64,000 bases of DNA from Monosporascus cannonballus (Eukaryota > Ascomycota > Sordariomycetes > Xylariales). This document shows, piece after piece, positions 52,588 through 64,000 of the stretch (position 1 is the stretch's first letter; each line of letters begins with the position of its first letter). The notes beneath the pieces were generated by a model. It had not been told where the DNA came from. It was given only the letters and a program-made list of their open reading frames with translations, and made no database searches. Made by a program: the position numbers and the translations under genes. The DNA is taken from NCBI GenBank assembly GCA_004154925.1, contig QJNS01000083.1, positions 186,001-250,000 on the forward strand, in the 5' to 3' direction.

Positions 52588-53931
52588 CTTGGAAGAAATA
52601 CACCGCTCGTCGCAGACGGCAGAGGAGGAGGAGACGTATGTAATATGGATTTAAGTCGTGTCCGTTGGTGATGTCGGCGGCCCTAGAAAAGGCAGGGGAT
52701 TACGGAGGCGGGTTTCTCAGTCAGCCGGATAATTAATTCTTTAGGACCTTAGACAAGTCAAGGAAGAAGAAGATCTGAAAGCGGTAGATTGTAGGTGAGT
52801 AGACGGAGGCGGTAGACAAGTCGGTGATGATGATGTTGTTGATGATGCACCTTGTGGGTTGAATGATGGCTCTAAGATATTATCTGGTTAGTATGAGATG
52901 TAATAGAGCCGTATGTCCATACACAGAGAGGTATGTAGTTACGAGAACCTGCCTAACCTGACTTGCACTAGCCACGATTATGTATTAGTGGCGGTTTCCA
53001 ATGAAGGTGACAAATGGGCATTTATTAACTACCTAGGGATTAATGTTTGGTGGGATATGTATACATAGATAGAGAGAGAGAATGAGAGGGAATGAGAGCG
53101 AGAGAGTGAGGTACCAAAGTGGACGGACATTGTTTGCAAATGTGTCAATGCATAGAGTGTCCAGTATTCTACAATACAATATCTACCAGGTAACTTTATG
53201 TCGGTGCCTGGACGAAAGAGTATTATTCCAACTCGCGTTGATTTACTCTTCCGCCTGGATATATTATGTCTGTTTAAAGGGGAACTTCCCATTGATCTGT
53301 ACCACGAGGCGCCCGTCAATTTACTCCCTCCGTACCGACATTTCTCAGGTATCTGCCCTTTATCATTGTCTGTGGCTTGCCTGCTCGTCTGGCCAAGGGG
53401 CTTCAAGGGGCTTGGCCGCCAACCGGTGGCCTTACAGCTGCGTACATACTATGCGAATACGCACCAGTTGCCGAGATACCAGAGACATAGCTGCCTAGCA
53501 CTACCTAATCTCTATCTAAGGGCCCCCCAACGTACTGCAACCTACACCAAGTCGAGCACAAGGGGTCAAATAGGCATATAGATACAATGGACACCTCTCG
53601 CCTAAGAAGGTATCCAATTCCGTAGAGAAATTTGGAGAAAATATTCCATATTTGACGAAGGTGAGAAAGCAGTAGGACTTCGTGGAATCGGAATTTTTAA
53701 TCTTCTTCTTAATATTCGCTATCTTAAGCATGCACTCCTCTAGCGCTTTCTGGGATTATGTATGTTTCGGACAAGTATAAATGAGCCCATCCCGCTGTGC
53801 CCAAGCTGGAATGGACGTCGTGGTCTCTTGGAGCAAATCGACCAGGCATTATTAATATCTCAGCCTGTGCAACATACTCTCTTCAACAAGCCGATCCATA
53901 TGTAACCCCTCCTCATACAACAATGCATGCC
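52588..53931. other. Intergenic with GA-rich microsatellite
   Basis: The 5' region of SEC4 and the 3' flank of NCA2. A (GA)n-rich tract lies around 53068-53112. ORFs near 53082-53581 are shadows without a domain. Confidence 0.4.
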
Positions 53932-55993
53932 TCATTTCAGCCACTTGGAATAAACCCAGCGGATTCTGTCGAGAGCCCGAAGCTGCGACCCGATGCCCTT
54001 GAGGTTAGCGAGGTCGTCCAGGTCTTCTAAGAATTCCTTTTCGATGTCCTTCGGGAGAAGTCTGTGCGCGAGGCGGCGGAGGACGTGAACCTCGCTTATC
54101 AACAGTCCGTGATCCTTGTACTGGAGGACATTGTTGGGCGGAGACGACGCCGTCGCCTCCGAGAAGATGCGGTCGATGTTGCGCAGGACGCGAACACACC
54201 TACCGGCTCTTCGGGTCTTGTTCATGCCCTTTCTTCCTCCAAACAAGCCTCGGAGATATTGTGCAACCGCCAGAGACACAAGTATGCCGGGCGTCAGACC
54301 GACGAAGCCAAAGACGAGTTCCTGACTTTTAAGTAGAGCGTCGATGCCGCTCATGGCAACCTCGACATCCACCTTTGTCTTTTGCACCTGAATAAGCAGT
54401 GTTCGTACTAAATCGCCCCGTATGGTCCCCCTCAGCGGGCTTCGTAAATCGTTCTCGTAGGCGCGAAGCACCGGCGTGAGGTCGCCTTCTTTGACCTTCG
54501 CCCTAATCTCTGCAACCTGTGCTTCCGAGAGGGACGACTTGCCCGTCGCAACAACAGGCTTATCCAGGGCAAAATCCACAACCATCCGTTCCAAGCTGTC
54601 CCTGTCCGCCTTGAGGCTATCCCTGCTCATGATGGCAATCTCGCTATTGGCATCGTGGCGGATGGTGCCGACGACCTTGCGAACGGGCTTAATAACCCAG
54701 TTAAACCAGAAATCGCGGACCGTTACGCCGAGATCGCGCACCCATTGGAGAATCTCCTCCTGCCTATTGACAAAGATGCGATAGATCGTGCCGGAGGAGA
54801 GCAGGAGCACAGTCGCAGGCAGCCAGTATCGCACAAGCCTAGGTGGTCGCCCGTTCCTCTTAACTATCGTTCTAACGGCCTCCCTGTGTTCGGGCACTTG
54901 CGTCGTGAGGAGACGGTGCAGCCTCCGTGCCACTATAGCAGGCCGGTTCGCCTCGGCCTCCTCGGCCTGGATCGAGAGCTCCGGGTCTTCATCAACACCA
55001 GCGAACACCTTGTCTTCGAACTGAGGAATGTTAAGGTCCAGTGACAGAATGTCTTGGAGGATCATGTCCATCAGTGCAACGCTTCTTTCGACGATACCTC
55101 TCCATTCATGGGTGCCGGAGGCAATCAGATCGCTCTTTGCATCTTCACTACCGTTACCACCGAACATCAATGCCTCGTCGATCAGGACGCCGAGCCCGCT
55201 GGACGTCATCTCTCTGAGCTTCTTCAGTCGAGCCTGCTTTCTCCGGGCCTCGGCGCGTGCCACTGCAACCGGGGACATAATCCTCCGCTGGATATTAGCT
55301 AGGGATCTCTCTCTTATGGTCTCCCGGACGATGCCATAGAACTGGCCCCATCTATGGGAAAGTCCGGTCGGCCGGGAAACCGGGCTTTCGTCGCCCTCCG
55401 TGGTCTCAGCAGATGTGCGGCCGGAAGTGTACCGCTGTAATCGGGCCTTGCTATCTTCATATACATCTAAGGTCCATGCCCACAGGCGCCAAGGGGATGT
55501 CTGCGCCATAAAAAGGGTGCTATAGGTTGATGAAGAGAGAACTTCATCCCAATACCAAAGATGATCGCTCAGGGGTACGATTTGGTCCAAAAGGGTGTCC
55601 AGAATGACTCCGTAGGTTTGGATGGTAGCCTTGCTAACTAGTAGCCATTCAAGCTCGGACTCGTACTGATTTGCGGTTAAAGAATCATCATGCTCAGCCA
55701 GCAGCTTTGTTTGGGACAAGAGGCCCCGCAGTTGGGGTTCCGAAAGGCAAGGTTTCGAGCCCGAACTCGTCGACAACGTCTTGATAACCCGCAACAAGTC
55801 TTTGACTCGAGGGCTCTCCAAGTCTGGAGCTGCCTGTGGAGTGAAGTCCTCCTCATCACTGCTCGTAACCTGACTGAAAGGTATGCGGTCCAACTGGGCG
55901 TCTAGTCGCCGTACTTGGCTGTCGGTTATGTAAGCCGAAGCTGTCAACTGGCATACCTAGAACACTGACGACTTACTCTGCCACGATCGACAT
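53932..55993 (-). CDS. NCA2 family mitochondrial protein
   Basis: Two exons (55993-55977 and 55918-53932) join to a 667-residue protein starting MSIVADQVRRLDAQLDRI. The tiny first exon (17 nt) is supported by a good GTAAGT donor and by giving a natural start; the longer open frame upstream of the acceptor has no ATG. Two membrane segments are visible (YWLPATVLLLSSGTIYRIF near residue 400 and GLTPGILVSLAVAQYLRGLF near 585), with the conserved VMGTIRHD-like patch (KVVGTIRHD) after the first. In yeast NCA2, a mitochondrial membrane protein, affects expression of the ATP6/ATP8 transcript; the homologous role here is inferred. Confidence 0.92.
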
Positions 55994-57138
55994 CTTCACA
56001 GATAGATTCTATGTAGTTTAGTCAGCCAGACGTAGAGTTAGTGTCGAACAGGGATATCCGGAGTCCGGAGATAGTCGGGGTCATAATCGGTGGGCTGATC
56101 ATGACATGATAAACCTAGACGGAAATTTGGAGGGGTGGTTCTTCTGGGTAGGGCTACTTTGGTGACGATGTCTCTAATCAGTCGAGAAACGGTAACAAGC
56201 CAACCGAAAGGGCGAAATCGACCAATATTCGTATCCAATGAGCTGATTCACAATGTGTTTAATATGACGGGCGGTGTAGCAGCCTTGCAGGCCTCTGCGG
56301 TATGTGAAAACAAAATTCAGATACGCCTTTGTGTGTGCGGATTTGTTTACCCTGAAAACGGGCAAGCTCTACCTGGACTTACTTTACTTGAGCCCCAATG
56401 AGGTCATCAAGCCCTTAGGCAAGTCACAACCGCCGCGCAAGCTACCTAGAGTTAATTGGCAGGTGGGTTTCACGATTCGGCAGCCGGCTAGCAGATAAGA
56501 GCACAAAATAACCTAGCTACTGATGAATTGTACATAATGTATGTTTGCACTTCAATCGTTGCCTCAGTTGTGTGTGTGTGTGTGTGTGCGTGCGTGTGTT
56601 GTATGTGTACGCGGTCTGTGGAGTCTCCGTACTGACCTAAAATGCCAACTACCGGCCACGAGCCGAATGACCGAGGGGCGGTTATGTACGTACCTACTCT
56701 AAGCACTCCTCACTAATACCTAGGTACCCTTATTCCCGTGCAAACCAAACGCGATGTTAGAGGGGGTTGAATCCGAATACGAGTCCGCCACATTTGGGTT
56801 GAACGGGTGGTCTCATAGTGGTCGCAGGTCATTGATTGGTCGAACGAGCTAGACCCGATAGGGGATCAACAATTTTTCAATGCAATTTGAAGCTCCTATT
56901 ATTGTTCCAGAGTCTAGTGCTAACGTAAACATCTCTAATGCTTTAGTTTCTGGCTCCTCTCCTAGACTTTCGTTATCCGCTGATAATATAATATAAGTAG
57001 AAATATTCGGGAAGCCCCCTTCTCTTCCCCCTTCATTACCACTTCCCCTACAAAGCTGGGCCGGTAAAGGACCTCATTCATTAATTCTAGTAATTCAGTT
57101 CGGCGTTGCTTGACATCGTTCCGATTTCGCCGGTCACC
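55994..57138. promoter_or_regulatory. Divergent NCA2/ERG25 intergenic region
   Basis: A 1.1-kb space with a (TG)n microsatellite at about 56568-56600, CT-rich tracts near 57020-57050 typical of fungal promoters, and one sequence matching the sterol-regulatory (SREBP/SrbA) site at 56088-56100. Short ORFs inside have no domain. Confidence 0.5.
56088..56100 (-). promoter_or_regulatory. Candidate SREBP/SrbA-type site
   Basis: On the minus strand this reads GATCAGCCCACCG, which contains ATCAGCCCACC, fitting the Aspergillus SrbA consensus (A/G)TCA(T/C/G)(C/G)CCAC(T/C) as I recall it. ERG25 is a classical SREBP target. The site is about 95 bp upstream of NCA2 but about 1040 bp from ERG25, so its relevance is uncertain. 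Confidence 0.3.
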
Positions 57139-58262
57139 ATGGCCATGTACGTCTCACCGTCTCTTTGAACCCTCTACCGCTCGCGGACGCGCTGGTTCTG
57201 ACAACTGCTCTTTATCTATAGGAACGCGACAGTCGCGGGCGCCTTCGCCCAACCCGACACCTACATGGGCGTATTCGAGGAAGTTTCCAAATACAATGTT
57301 CAGCTCAACGTCGTCGAGCGCCTCTGGGCGGTTAGCCCACCCCCGAGAATCCGAATTTCCCTCGGCGAAAAGCTAACGAATCAATCGTCCAGGCGTGGTA
57401 TCTCTGGATGCAGAACGACGTTTTGGCTACCGGGATCATGAGCTTCGTCTTGCACGAGACCGTCTACTTCGGCAGGTCACTTCCATGGATGATCATCGAT
57501 GCCATTCCATACTTCAACAAGTACAAGCTTCAGAACGTGAGTGCGCCCCGGAGTTGCGTGTGGATCCATTTGGCGAGATGGATCATTAGTTGCTAACGAC
57601 AACGACAGCAAAAAATCCCGACTCTCAAGGAGCAGTGGGAGTGCGCCAGCCTGGTGCTCCTCAGCCACTTCACCGTCGAGCTTCCCCAGATCTGGCTCTT
57701 CCACCCGATCGCCACCTACTTCGGTATGGATTACGGCGTCCCTTTCCCCTCGATTGGCAAGATGGCCTTCCACATCGCCGTCTTCTTCGTCATGGAGGAT
57801 GCCTGGCACTATTGGTTCCACCGAGCCCTTCACTATGGTCCCCTGTACAAGATGATCCACAAGCTGCACCACACGTACTCTGCTCCGTTCGGTCTGGCTG
57901 CTGAGTACGCCTCGCCCATTGAGGTCATGCTCCTCGCTCTGGGAAGCGTTGGAAGCCCAATTGTCTGGGTGTCTCTCACTGGTGATCTGCACCTGTTCAC
58001 CATGTACATGTGGATCGTTGGTCGCCTGTTCCAGGCCATCGACTCGCACAGCGGTTACGACTTCCCCTGGAGTCTGCACCACTTCCTCCCGTTCTGGGCC
58101 GGAGCGCACCACCACGACGTGCACCACGAGAAATTCATCGGCAACTACGCTTCCAGCTTCAGATGGTGGGATTACGTGCTCGACACCGAGTCCGGCCCTG
58201 AGGCTGCCAAGCGCCGCCGCGAGCGCAAGATGGCCGCCATGAAGGCCAGGAAGACACAGTAA
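57139..58262 (+). CDS. C-4 methylsterol oxidase
   Basis: Four exons (57139-57146, 57222-57330, 57393-57536, 57609-58262) join in phase to 304 residues. The first exon is only eight nucleotides (MAM.), fixed by phase and by the conserved start. It removes the first 4-methyl hydrogens of 4,4-dimethylzymosterol in the ER during ergosterol synthesis, using O2 and electrons from cytochrome b5. The di-iron histidine boxes of the fatty acid hydroxylase superfamily are complete: WFHRALH, HKLHH and HHHDVHH. Several membrane segments precede and lie between them, and the C-terminus is Lys/Arg-rich, as expected for ER retention. Housekeeping; not part of the cluster. Confidence 0.96.
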
Positions 58263-58738
58263 ATCATTCCTAAGACCTAGGGATTCCATTCAGGCATCGG
58301 GTGGAGTTTGGGAGTCTGGTACAGAGCGGTCTAAAGTTTTGCAGACCTAATCCGACATCATTGACTGCAGGCACCCAGAGACGCACGTTTGATGTCATCC
58401 ACATAACGCCAGAGAAGGCATGCATGACGATCCACGACGGTGATTAACCCTGTACATAATTTGGGGCCAGCAATCTTGTATACCACTTTATAATGAGACG
58501 CAGATGCAAATAAGTAGATTAATACAGCACTCCAGCGCCCTCGTTCGGGCTAGGGAGGAAGTCGACATGATACCACAAGTTATATTTGGGGAGTGAACTC
58601 AAGCGACTTGACACGGTACTAAACCCAGCGTCCTCGTCGACTGTGCCAACAAGGCAACCATCTCTGCTTTCGATAGACGTCGGCCGGTGCCGAGACAGGA
58701 GTCGGATTGCGCCACTTACTCGGATCGCAAAAGGGTCT
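58263..58738. other. Intergenic, convergent gene ends
   Basis: The 3' regions of ERG25 and the pterin dehydratase gene. No gene seen. Confidence 0.4.
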
Positions 58739-60318
58739 TCACTTCTTCGGCCCGCAGCAATCCCCTGCGGACGCGGCGCCGCGGTCGGCTAGGCGCCTCA
58801 TCTCGTAGGTAGTACTACTACTACTACCCTCCTCGACGATCTCACCGAAGTCCCGCGCTAGGTCGTCGCATACGGCCGCCAGCTCGACGTCCTTGGCCGA
58901 CATGCCCTGCGGGTTGTGCGTCGTCCACCGGATGTACGTCGTGTTGTAGGCCTGGATGGAGGTCAGCTTACGTATCGATTGGGCCGTGGCGTAGAGATGG
59001 TCTTGGATGGATTTGTATGGCAGGTGAAGAACGGCGTGGTTCCGGCATGGGGTGGGAGGTGTTGGTCATAATGGTAAGGAGACCGAACGTCTGGGAGGTT
59101 TCGACGGATGTCAAGCTGCTGGGACAATCTGTAACGAGACGTTCCCTGGGGGTCGCTTTGGGGTCGAGCGACTATAAGCCCGTAAATGGACGGATAAATT
59201 TGCGGGTTGGAGATGGTCGGTTTGAGAGGGGTGGATGGATGGGACTCACGTTGGACCATTCTGGGTGGTGATTCTTTATCTTACACTGCAACGACACCGC
59301 CGTCATGAAATCCTTGGAAGCCAGGATGGTCAGTAGTCAAAGCAACAACAATACATGGGTAGCAACAGAGTCTGCACAATCGTCGTCGAATCCTCTTGAT
59401 ACGTTACACCCGCAGTTGACTTTTCAGCCGTTGACAGGGTTTGTCTCCTGGGTTTCAAAAAGGGGAAGGGGGTCTCCGTAGAATAGCAACATGTCACCTG
59501 GCCCACTTGGGCAAACCCGGCCGACAGATGGATGGGGGGGTAACGCTGCCCCAGAAAAGAGAAGACGGAAATATCAACGGGGAGACCGGCTGCCGTCCGC
59601 GAGGACTCAGATGGGTCCCTCTCGCCCCCAAGCCAGATAGGTACAGCTCTTGGTGGCCGGGCCGGTTAGCCAGACCCACTGTGTGATCGCGGCGAGCAGG
59701 GCCATGCCCATCGAACCACCACTGGTACCCTGACCAATTTCCGTACATTCGGTACCGCAGCCTAGGGCGGAATAGTCGTCATGCGTGAATGCACGTTCGG
59801 CTTCCGAGTCTGCGCAGTACATGGAGCTCGGTGGCGAGGTAGCGAGAGCCGTAAGTTTGTTGTTAATCCCAATGCACGAGGGTGGGTTCGCCTGACTTTT
59901 TACGAACTGGCCCCGCGTGTATCACTGGGAATTTGGGGTCTTCGAACAAGGCAACCGCCTAGGGGCATAGAGGAGGGACGGGGTTGATACAGAAAAGGAG
60001 GCAGAAATGAAAAGAGAGGGGAAGAAAGGGTATATCGACCGAACTCACCCACGTCTTCGCGAACGTCTTGAACTTGAAGCTCCGCTCCAGGCCCTCACCG
60101 CTGGGGGTCAGGACCCAGCGCCCGCCGCGACCTGCCAATTCCAGCAGTGGCTCCAGCATTCTGCTCAGGGCCTGCTCGTCCGAGCCTGCGGAGAACTTGG
60201 GCGTGCTGATGTCGGGGGTCGTCGACGACGCCATGCGTACGGCTGGCGGCGGTAAGGCGAGAACAAGACGTCGTGCGGTTGTGCACCGGAGTATGGGGTG
60301 GGCGAAGATCGTGCACAT
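58739..60318 (-). CDS. Pterin-4a-carbinolamine dehydratase (PCD/DCoH)
   Basis: Three exons (60318-60049, 59312-59250, 58951-58739) join in phase to 181 residues. The second exon carries the active-site KNHHPEW and the third carries the matching YIRWTTHN and D of MSAKDVELA, so the His-His-Pro..His..Asp signature is complete only after splicing. The enzyme dehydrates 4a-hydroxytetrahydropterin to regenerate the pterin cofactor of aromatic amino acid hydroxylases. The first 29 residues (Arg-rich, no acid) look like a mitochondrial presequence; an in-frame Met at residue 29 (MASSTTPD) could give a cytosolic form. The first intron is 736 nt and the second 298 nt, unusually long for this genome. 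Confidence 0.85.
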
Positions 60319-61129
60319 TTAGACCCTCCGGAGGGGGTTACCGAGTTTACTAGTAGCGGGAGCGTTGCGCGCCGGAGTAGAGAACCCCACGTGTCGAAGG
60401 GGTGGGATGATCGGATGTCGAAGAAATCCGCTAAAGTTGACATGTGATGCGGCAAGTCAATTTGGGAGAGCTCAATTGCCAAGACTCGCCACTTCTGTAG
60501 GTAGTAAAGAGGCACTCCTTATGTAGTATCGTGACAACAACAAATATTACACGGAATGGTACGGATTTCGATATAACCACATCACTTACGTATATAGCTA
60601 CGTATGCGGAACTCACACCAAGCCTGCAGATGCATTACGCTTCGACAAGAGGAGACGATGTCAACAAAATAATATCCGTTTGATATGGATCAGGAAGCGA
60701 GCGGTCAAAACCTCTTAGGGAAAAGCAATCAACGAGGATGAATGCATGTACGTCAGCTGTATGTACTGCCTAGGATGGGCCTTGTTGGCTCTGGTCTACG
60801 TAATACGAACCCTAAGTGATGGGTCATAAGCATAAGATTCCCGGTTTGCTCATAGAATGAAGCATTTGCTACAGATTACAACTGGAAGGCGCCGAACGCT
60901 ATCCGACCATATAATAGAAGCACCTCCGTACATCAAGTCTAGAGGCCGACGTTTTCCTGTACTAGTTTAAAGTCGGGAAGGTATTCGTACCAGTTCGAAC
61001 CTTAGGACTACAGCACACTCCCTGGCGGCTAGTAAGGAACAGGCGGCTACGCTTCCGGATCGACTACAACTATGCGCCTTCCGCATCGCTTAGCCGGCTG
61101 CTCTGATGCCGTATACGGAAAAGCTAAGA
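60319..61129. other. Intergenic, no gene seen
   Basis: 800 bases of normal composition without a recognisable ORF. Confidence 0.4.
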
Positions 61130-62460
61130 TGCGTCTGCTTGGACTGGCATTCGAGCCGACCTGCTGATTCCGGGTCGTGGAGAGCTAACGAAGAACGGCG
61201 CGGTCGTGACCTACGACGGCAGGATCAAGTAGGTTGGCAACTTCGACGGCTTGCCGCTCTCGGTACGGCGCTGTCACGTCATGCGGGCCCCAGTGTTGAT
61301 GCCGGGAATGTGAGATTACCATGCGCATTTCTCGGCGAGCGGGCGCGCGTTTCGCGATTCGGGCGGTCACAAGACGATGTTGCCGGGCGTTGGCGTCCTG
61401 ACCGGTGCCGTGACGGTCGCGGACCTTCGCAGGATCCTAGAGGCTGGGTTTACGAACATCAGGGAGCTCTCCGAGGTGGGCTTGAAACCCGATGACTAAT
61501 CTAGCCCGCGTGCTAATCGCTAATCGTCAGCATACCGGCTACCAGGGTCCTGGTATTCAGGAGGGCGATATTATCGGCCCAATTGTTTACTTCTCGTTGA
61601 CCTTCCTCTCGATCACGGGAGACCATGGCGACATCTAGGATTGTCCCCCGGACGCGATGTTGCACTTCTCGCATGCGGGGGACGAGGCTCGACGGTGCGA
61701 CGGTGTCGAAGAATGCATTAGGGTGGTGCGGCTGACGGTCCGTCGCGGAGCGAAATGCATTGAAATAGCTTGGTCGGGCGGAGTCCCCAACCTGAACGAC
61801 GATCCCGAGGATAGACAGTTCTCCAATAGTGAGCTGAAAGCCATTGTAGACGGAGCGTCCCGGAGCGGGGGGCGGCCGCCGCGCACGCGATTGGCATAGC
61901 CGGCATCCTAGCCGCTCTCATGGCGGGCGCCTAGAGCATCGAACACGGATGCGACCTGGATGAGGAGGCCGCTGACATTACGAAGGCGAAGGGGGCGATC
62001 TTGGTTGTGACGCACCACATCCAAGAGGGCCTCCTCTCCGATCCCCACGAGCGCCGCCGAAGGCCATCGAGGGATCGAGAAGCTGGTTCCCCTAAGCAGA
62101 TCTAACAACGGCTTTGGCGATCCGACGCGGAGTCAAGATCGCATTGGGGACTGACACCTACAGTAGCAATCCAAAGCATCCGCTCGCCCACGGGAAGAAC
62201 GCAGTGGAATTGTGATACGCGGTTAAGGCAGGAATGGCTCCGCTACAGGCCATCGAGGCCTGTACGGCACGCCACCCGAGGTGTTGGGCAAACACGCTCC
62301 CTTGCCCGGGCAGTTAAGAGAGGGTTATGACGCCGACGTCATCGCGGTAGCATCCAGCCCACTGGAAGACATCAACGTTTTGGTGTTCTCTGCCGATATC
62401 ACTCAGGTATGGAAATGTGGCAAGCTGTTAGTGTGCAAGCCGTCCTTGCAACATAATTAA
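61130..62460 (+). pseudogene. Decayed amidohydrolase (imidazolonepropionase/prolidase-like)
   Basis: Pieces of a metal-dependent amidohydrolase read in order across frames: KNGAVVTYDGRIKYVG, MPGM-stop-DYHAHF (the HxH metal motif; TGA at 61311-61313 stands where Trp TGG is expected), GAVTVADLRRILEAGFTNIR, RGAKCIEIAWSGGVPNLNDD, GIAGILAALMAGA-stop-SIEHG, KGAILVVTHHIQEGL, and near 62290-62440 LREGYDADVIAVASSPLEDI followed by VWKCGKLL. Stops at several points and frame changes between pieces show it is dead. The Trp-to-stop change is G-to-A, compatible with RIP. Confidence 0.75.
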
Positions 62461-64000
62461 GTCCTTGCGTATATATTACCGCTTATTAACCGGTGTTCCC
62501 TAAGCGAAGAAGCCATGGTTGAAGCCACCCTCACGCTAGGCATGGTCACACACGCATATATAATGCACAGTAAGCACCCATGCGGAGGCGGTTGCAGATG
62601 CTACTTTGAGATACATAGAGGCAAGCTCCCGACATGCTCCGCCTGCGTTAAGGACCTGCGACTAGGTAGTTAAAACAATATATAAATATGCGATGCGACC
62701 ATTGCGTTTCAGACTGTCAGAATGTCTCAACGACAACAGCCTGACTGACCAGCGTAGCATGCCTGATCGCCTCTGAACTGGGTCCTTGGGACCCGAGTTG
62801 CCTACGAGCGAGACCTCGTTCCCCCAGGGGTTACATTTCCTTGGAAGATAAATCTTTTGAGGACGTAATGGTTCCTAGGGTGAATGTGAATGGCTTGCCT
62901 TGTTTGGAGGACGTTGCATCAGCAGCAATGGCTAGATTCGACCCCGGATTTACGGTTCTCGTCCGAGTCGCCTTGCCGCCTAATCCCAGGCTTGAGCGTA
63001 TGTTCCTGCTTGTGGTTAATGTAAGGAGCGGCTGCTGCTGCCGGGTCAGCCGCCTCCTGACAGCTCACCCTTAAAAAGAGTCCTCCTGACCGGTGGGTAT
63101 CGTACGTGACAACATTACACATTACCGGGGCAATCCAGTCGAGTTGCGAACCCATTCAGCCGTTGAGAAAAGAGGGATTTGCCTGTCTTCCCAGCAAAAC
63201 TCGTAACCGCCGTTTATAAGCCGTTACACACGGCATTTTGTGGGCCGATACGTGGTGTCCTATTCGCTGTATTGAGACTGATCATTTATGCCAAGCCTGA
63301 GAGAAAGAAGCAGTGAAGTTACACGAGTCTCGGGGAATTGATGTTGGCTTCAGATCCCGAGAGGGTTCTGTTTATGTGGAAGAAGATAAATCCTTATATT
63401 TCGCGTATACGAGGGCGGCATAAATATCAGACGCATGTGTTATGGTTCTCGGGGACTCGGAGGTTAAATTCTCACGGCAAATACTCCGCATTGTCTGTTC
63501 AACCTCTTTTGCCTCCCTGATTAAATCAAGTCCAGCAGAGGGTGGGATATTTCTTCCCTGGTCGCACCTATCAACCTACAGATTAGCTAGCTATCTTGGC
63601 CACATATTACGCACTACAAGATGACAAAAGGAACCCACAGAAGTTAGTTATTGACGGGCCTGCTGAGCCCTAACCTAAAGAAGCATTCCTTGATCAGATA
63701 TTACTAATGATGAATCCCACAGCGCAGGCTACACGGTAGCTGCAGACAGGACTGACTAGGGCATAAATAGTAAGCTCGAACTACGCGCTCTAAGCCAAGA
63801 ACTTCGCGGCCTAGCTGCCGAAGGCCCGCGGCGCACCGGACGCCAAGCGTGCCACAAGGTGAAGTAACATTGGGCGGATCAGGCGATTTCAGCGTGATAC
63901 ATGGCTACAGGTTGACGAATACAATATGCTGAGTAAAGTGAAGTTGATTAATTGACATGAAACCCCGAATCCAGCAGACTCTGTCCCTGATGGAGGTGCT
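62461..64000. other. Intergenic to window edge, no gene seen
   Basis: Short ORFs (62841-63074, 63338-63520) have no domain signature. A gene could begin beyond the window end. Confidence 0.4.

Noticed and set aside
1..64000. CRISPR arrays, rRNA operons or riboswitches
   Set aside because: None seen. The only regular short repeats are the 56-bp promoter units and simple microsatellites, and the genome is fungal.

Overview
The window is from a filamentous ascomycete, most likely a Sordariomycete. Genes carry short GT-AG introns, an AT-rich block shows C-to-T/G-to-A decay typical of repeat-induced point mutation (RIP), and the housekeeping genes (ERG25, SEC4, NCA2, AFG2-like) are fungal. I could not assign a species.

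Positions 1-2345 are an AT-rich, decayed repeat block. Positions 2418 to about 36444 hold a secondary-metabolite cluster around a 4051-residue iterative PKS-NRPS (KS-AT-DH-MT-KR-ACP-C-A-T-R). Next to it are a trans-enoyl reductase, two divergent cytochrome P450s, a membrane-anchored cytochrome b5, a Zn2Cys6 regulator, an MFS exporter, a short-chain dehydrogenase, an O-methyltransferase-fold protein with a worn SAM motif, and an AIF-like FAD oxidoreductase. A PLP decarboxylase at 41132-42815 may be the right edge or just outside. By family knowledge, a PKS-NRPS with trans-ER makes an acyl-tetramic acid (or amino-aldehyde). The set P450 + SDR + OMT-like protein resembles 4-hydroxy-2-pyridone clusters, where the P450 expands the tetramate ring, the SDR reduces a ketone and the OMT-like protein acts as a pericyclase. 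That assignment is inference. No lipocalin-type Diels-Alderase, Baeyer-Villiger enzyme or hydrolase is seen.

The intergenic spaces are littered with gene relics: two HET-domain relics (about 17.6-18.0 kb and 39.0-40.6 kb), a P450 N-terminal relic (28.5-28.7 kb), and a relic of a fungal domain of unknown function (38.0-38.7 kb). Cluster promoters share a CCGCGG palindrome, with three copies just upstream of the regulator gene. The PKS-NRPS/enoyl reductase promoter carries three exact-period 56-bp repeats, each with an AGATAA GATA-type site.

From 43.2 kb on the region is ordinary chromosome: a low-complexity hypothetical protein, an AFG2-like AAA ATPase, a probable mitochondrial protein, a SEC4/Rab8 GTPase, NCA2, the C-4 sterol methyl oxidase ERG25, and a pterin-4a-carbinolamine dehydratase. 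A decayed amidohydrolase gene lies at 61.1-62.5 kb. All exon joins were worked out by hand from splice sites, reading phase and family conservation; no transcript data were available.
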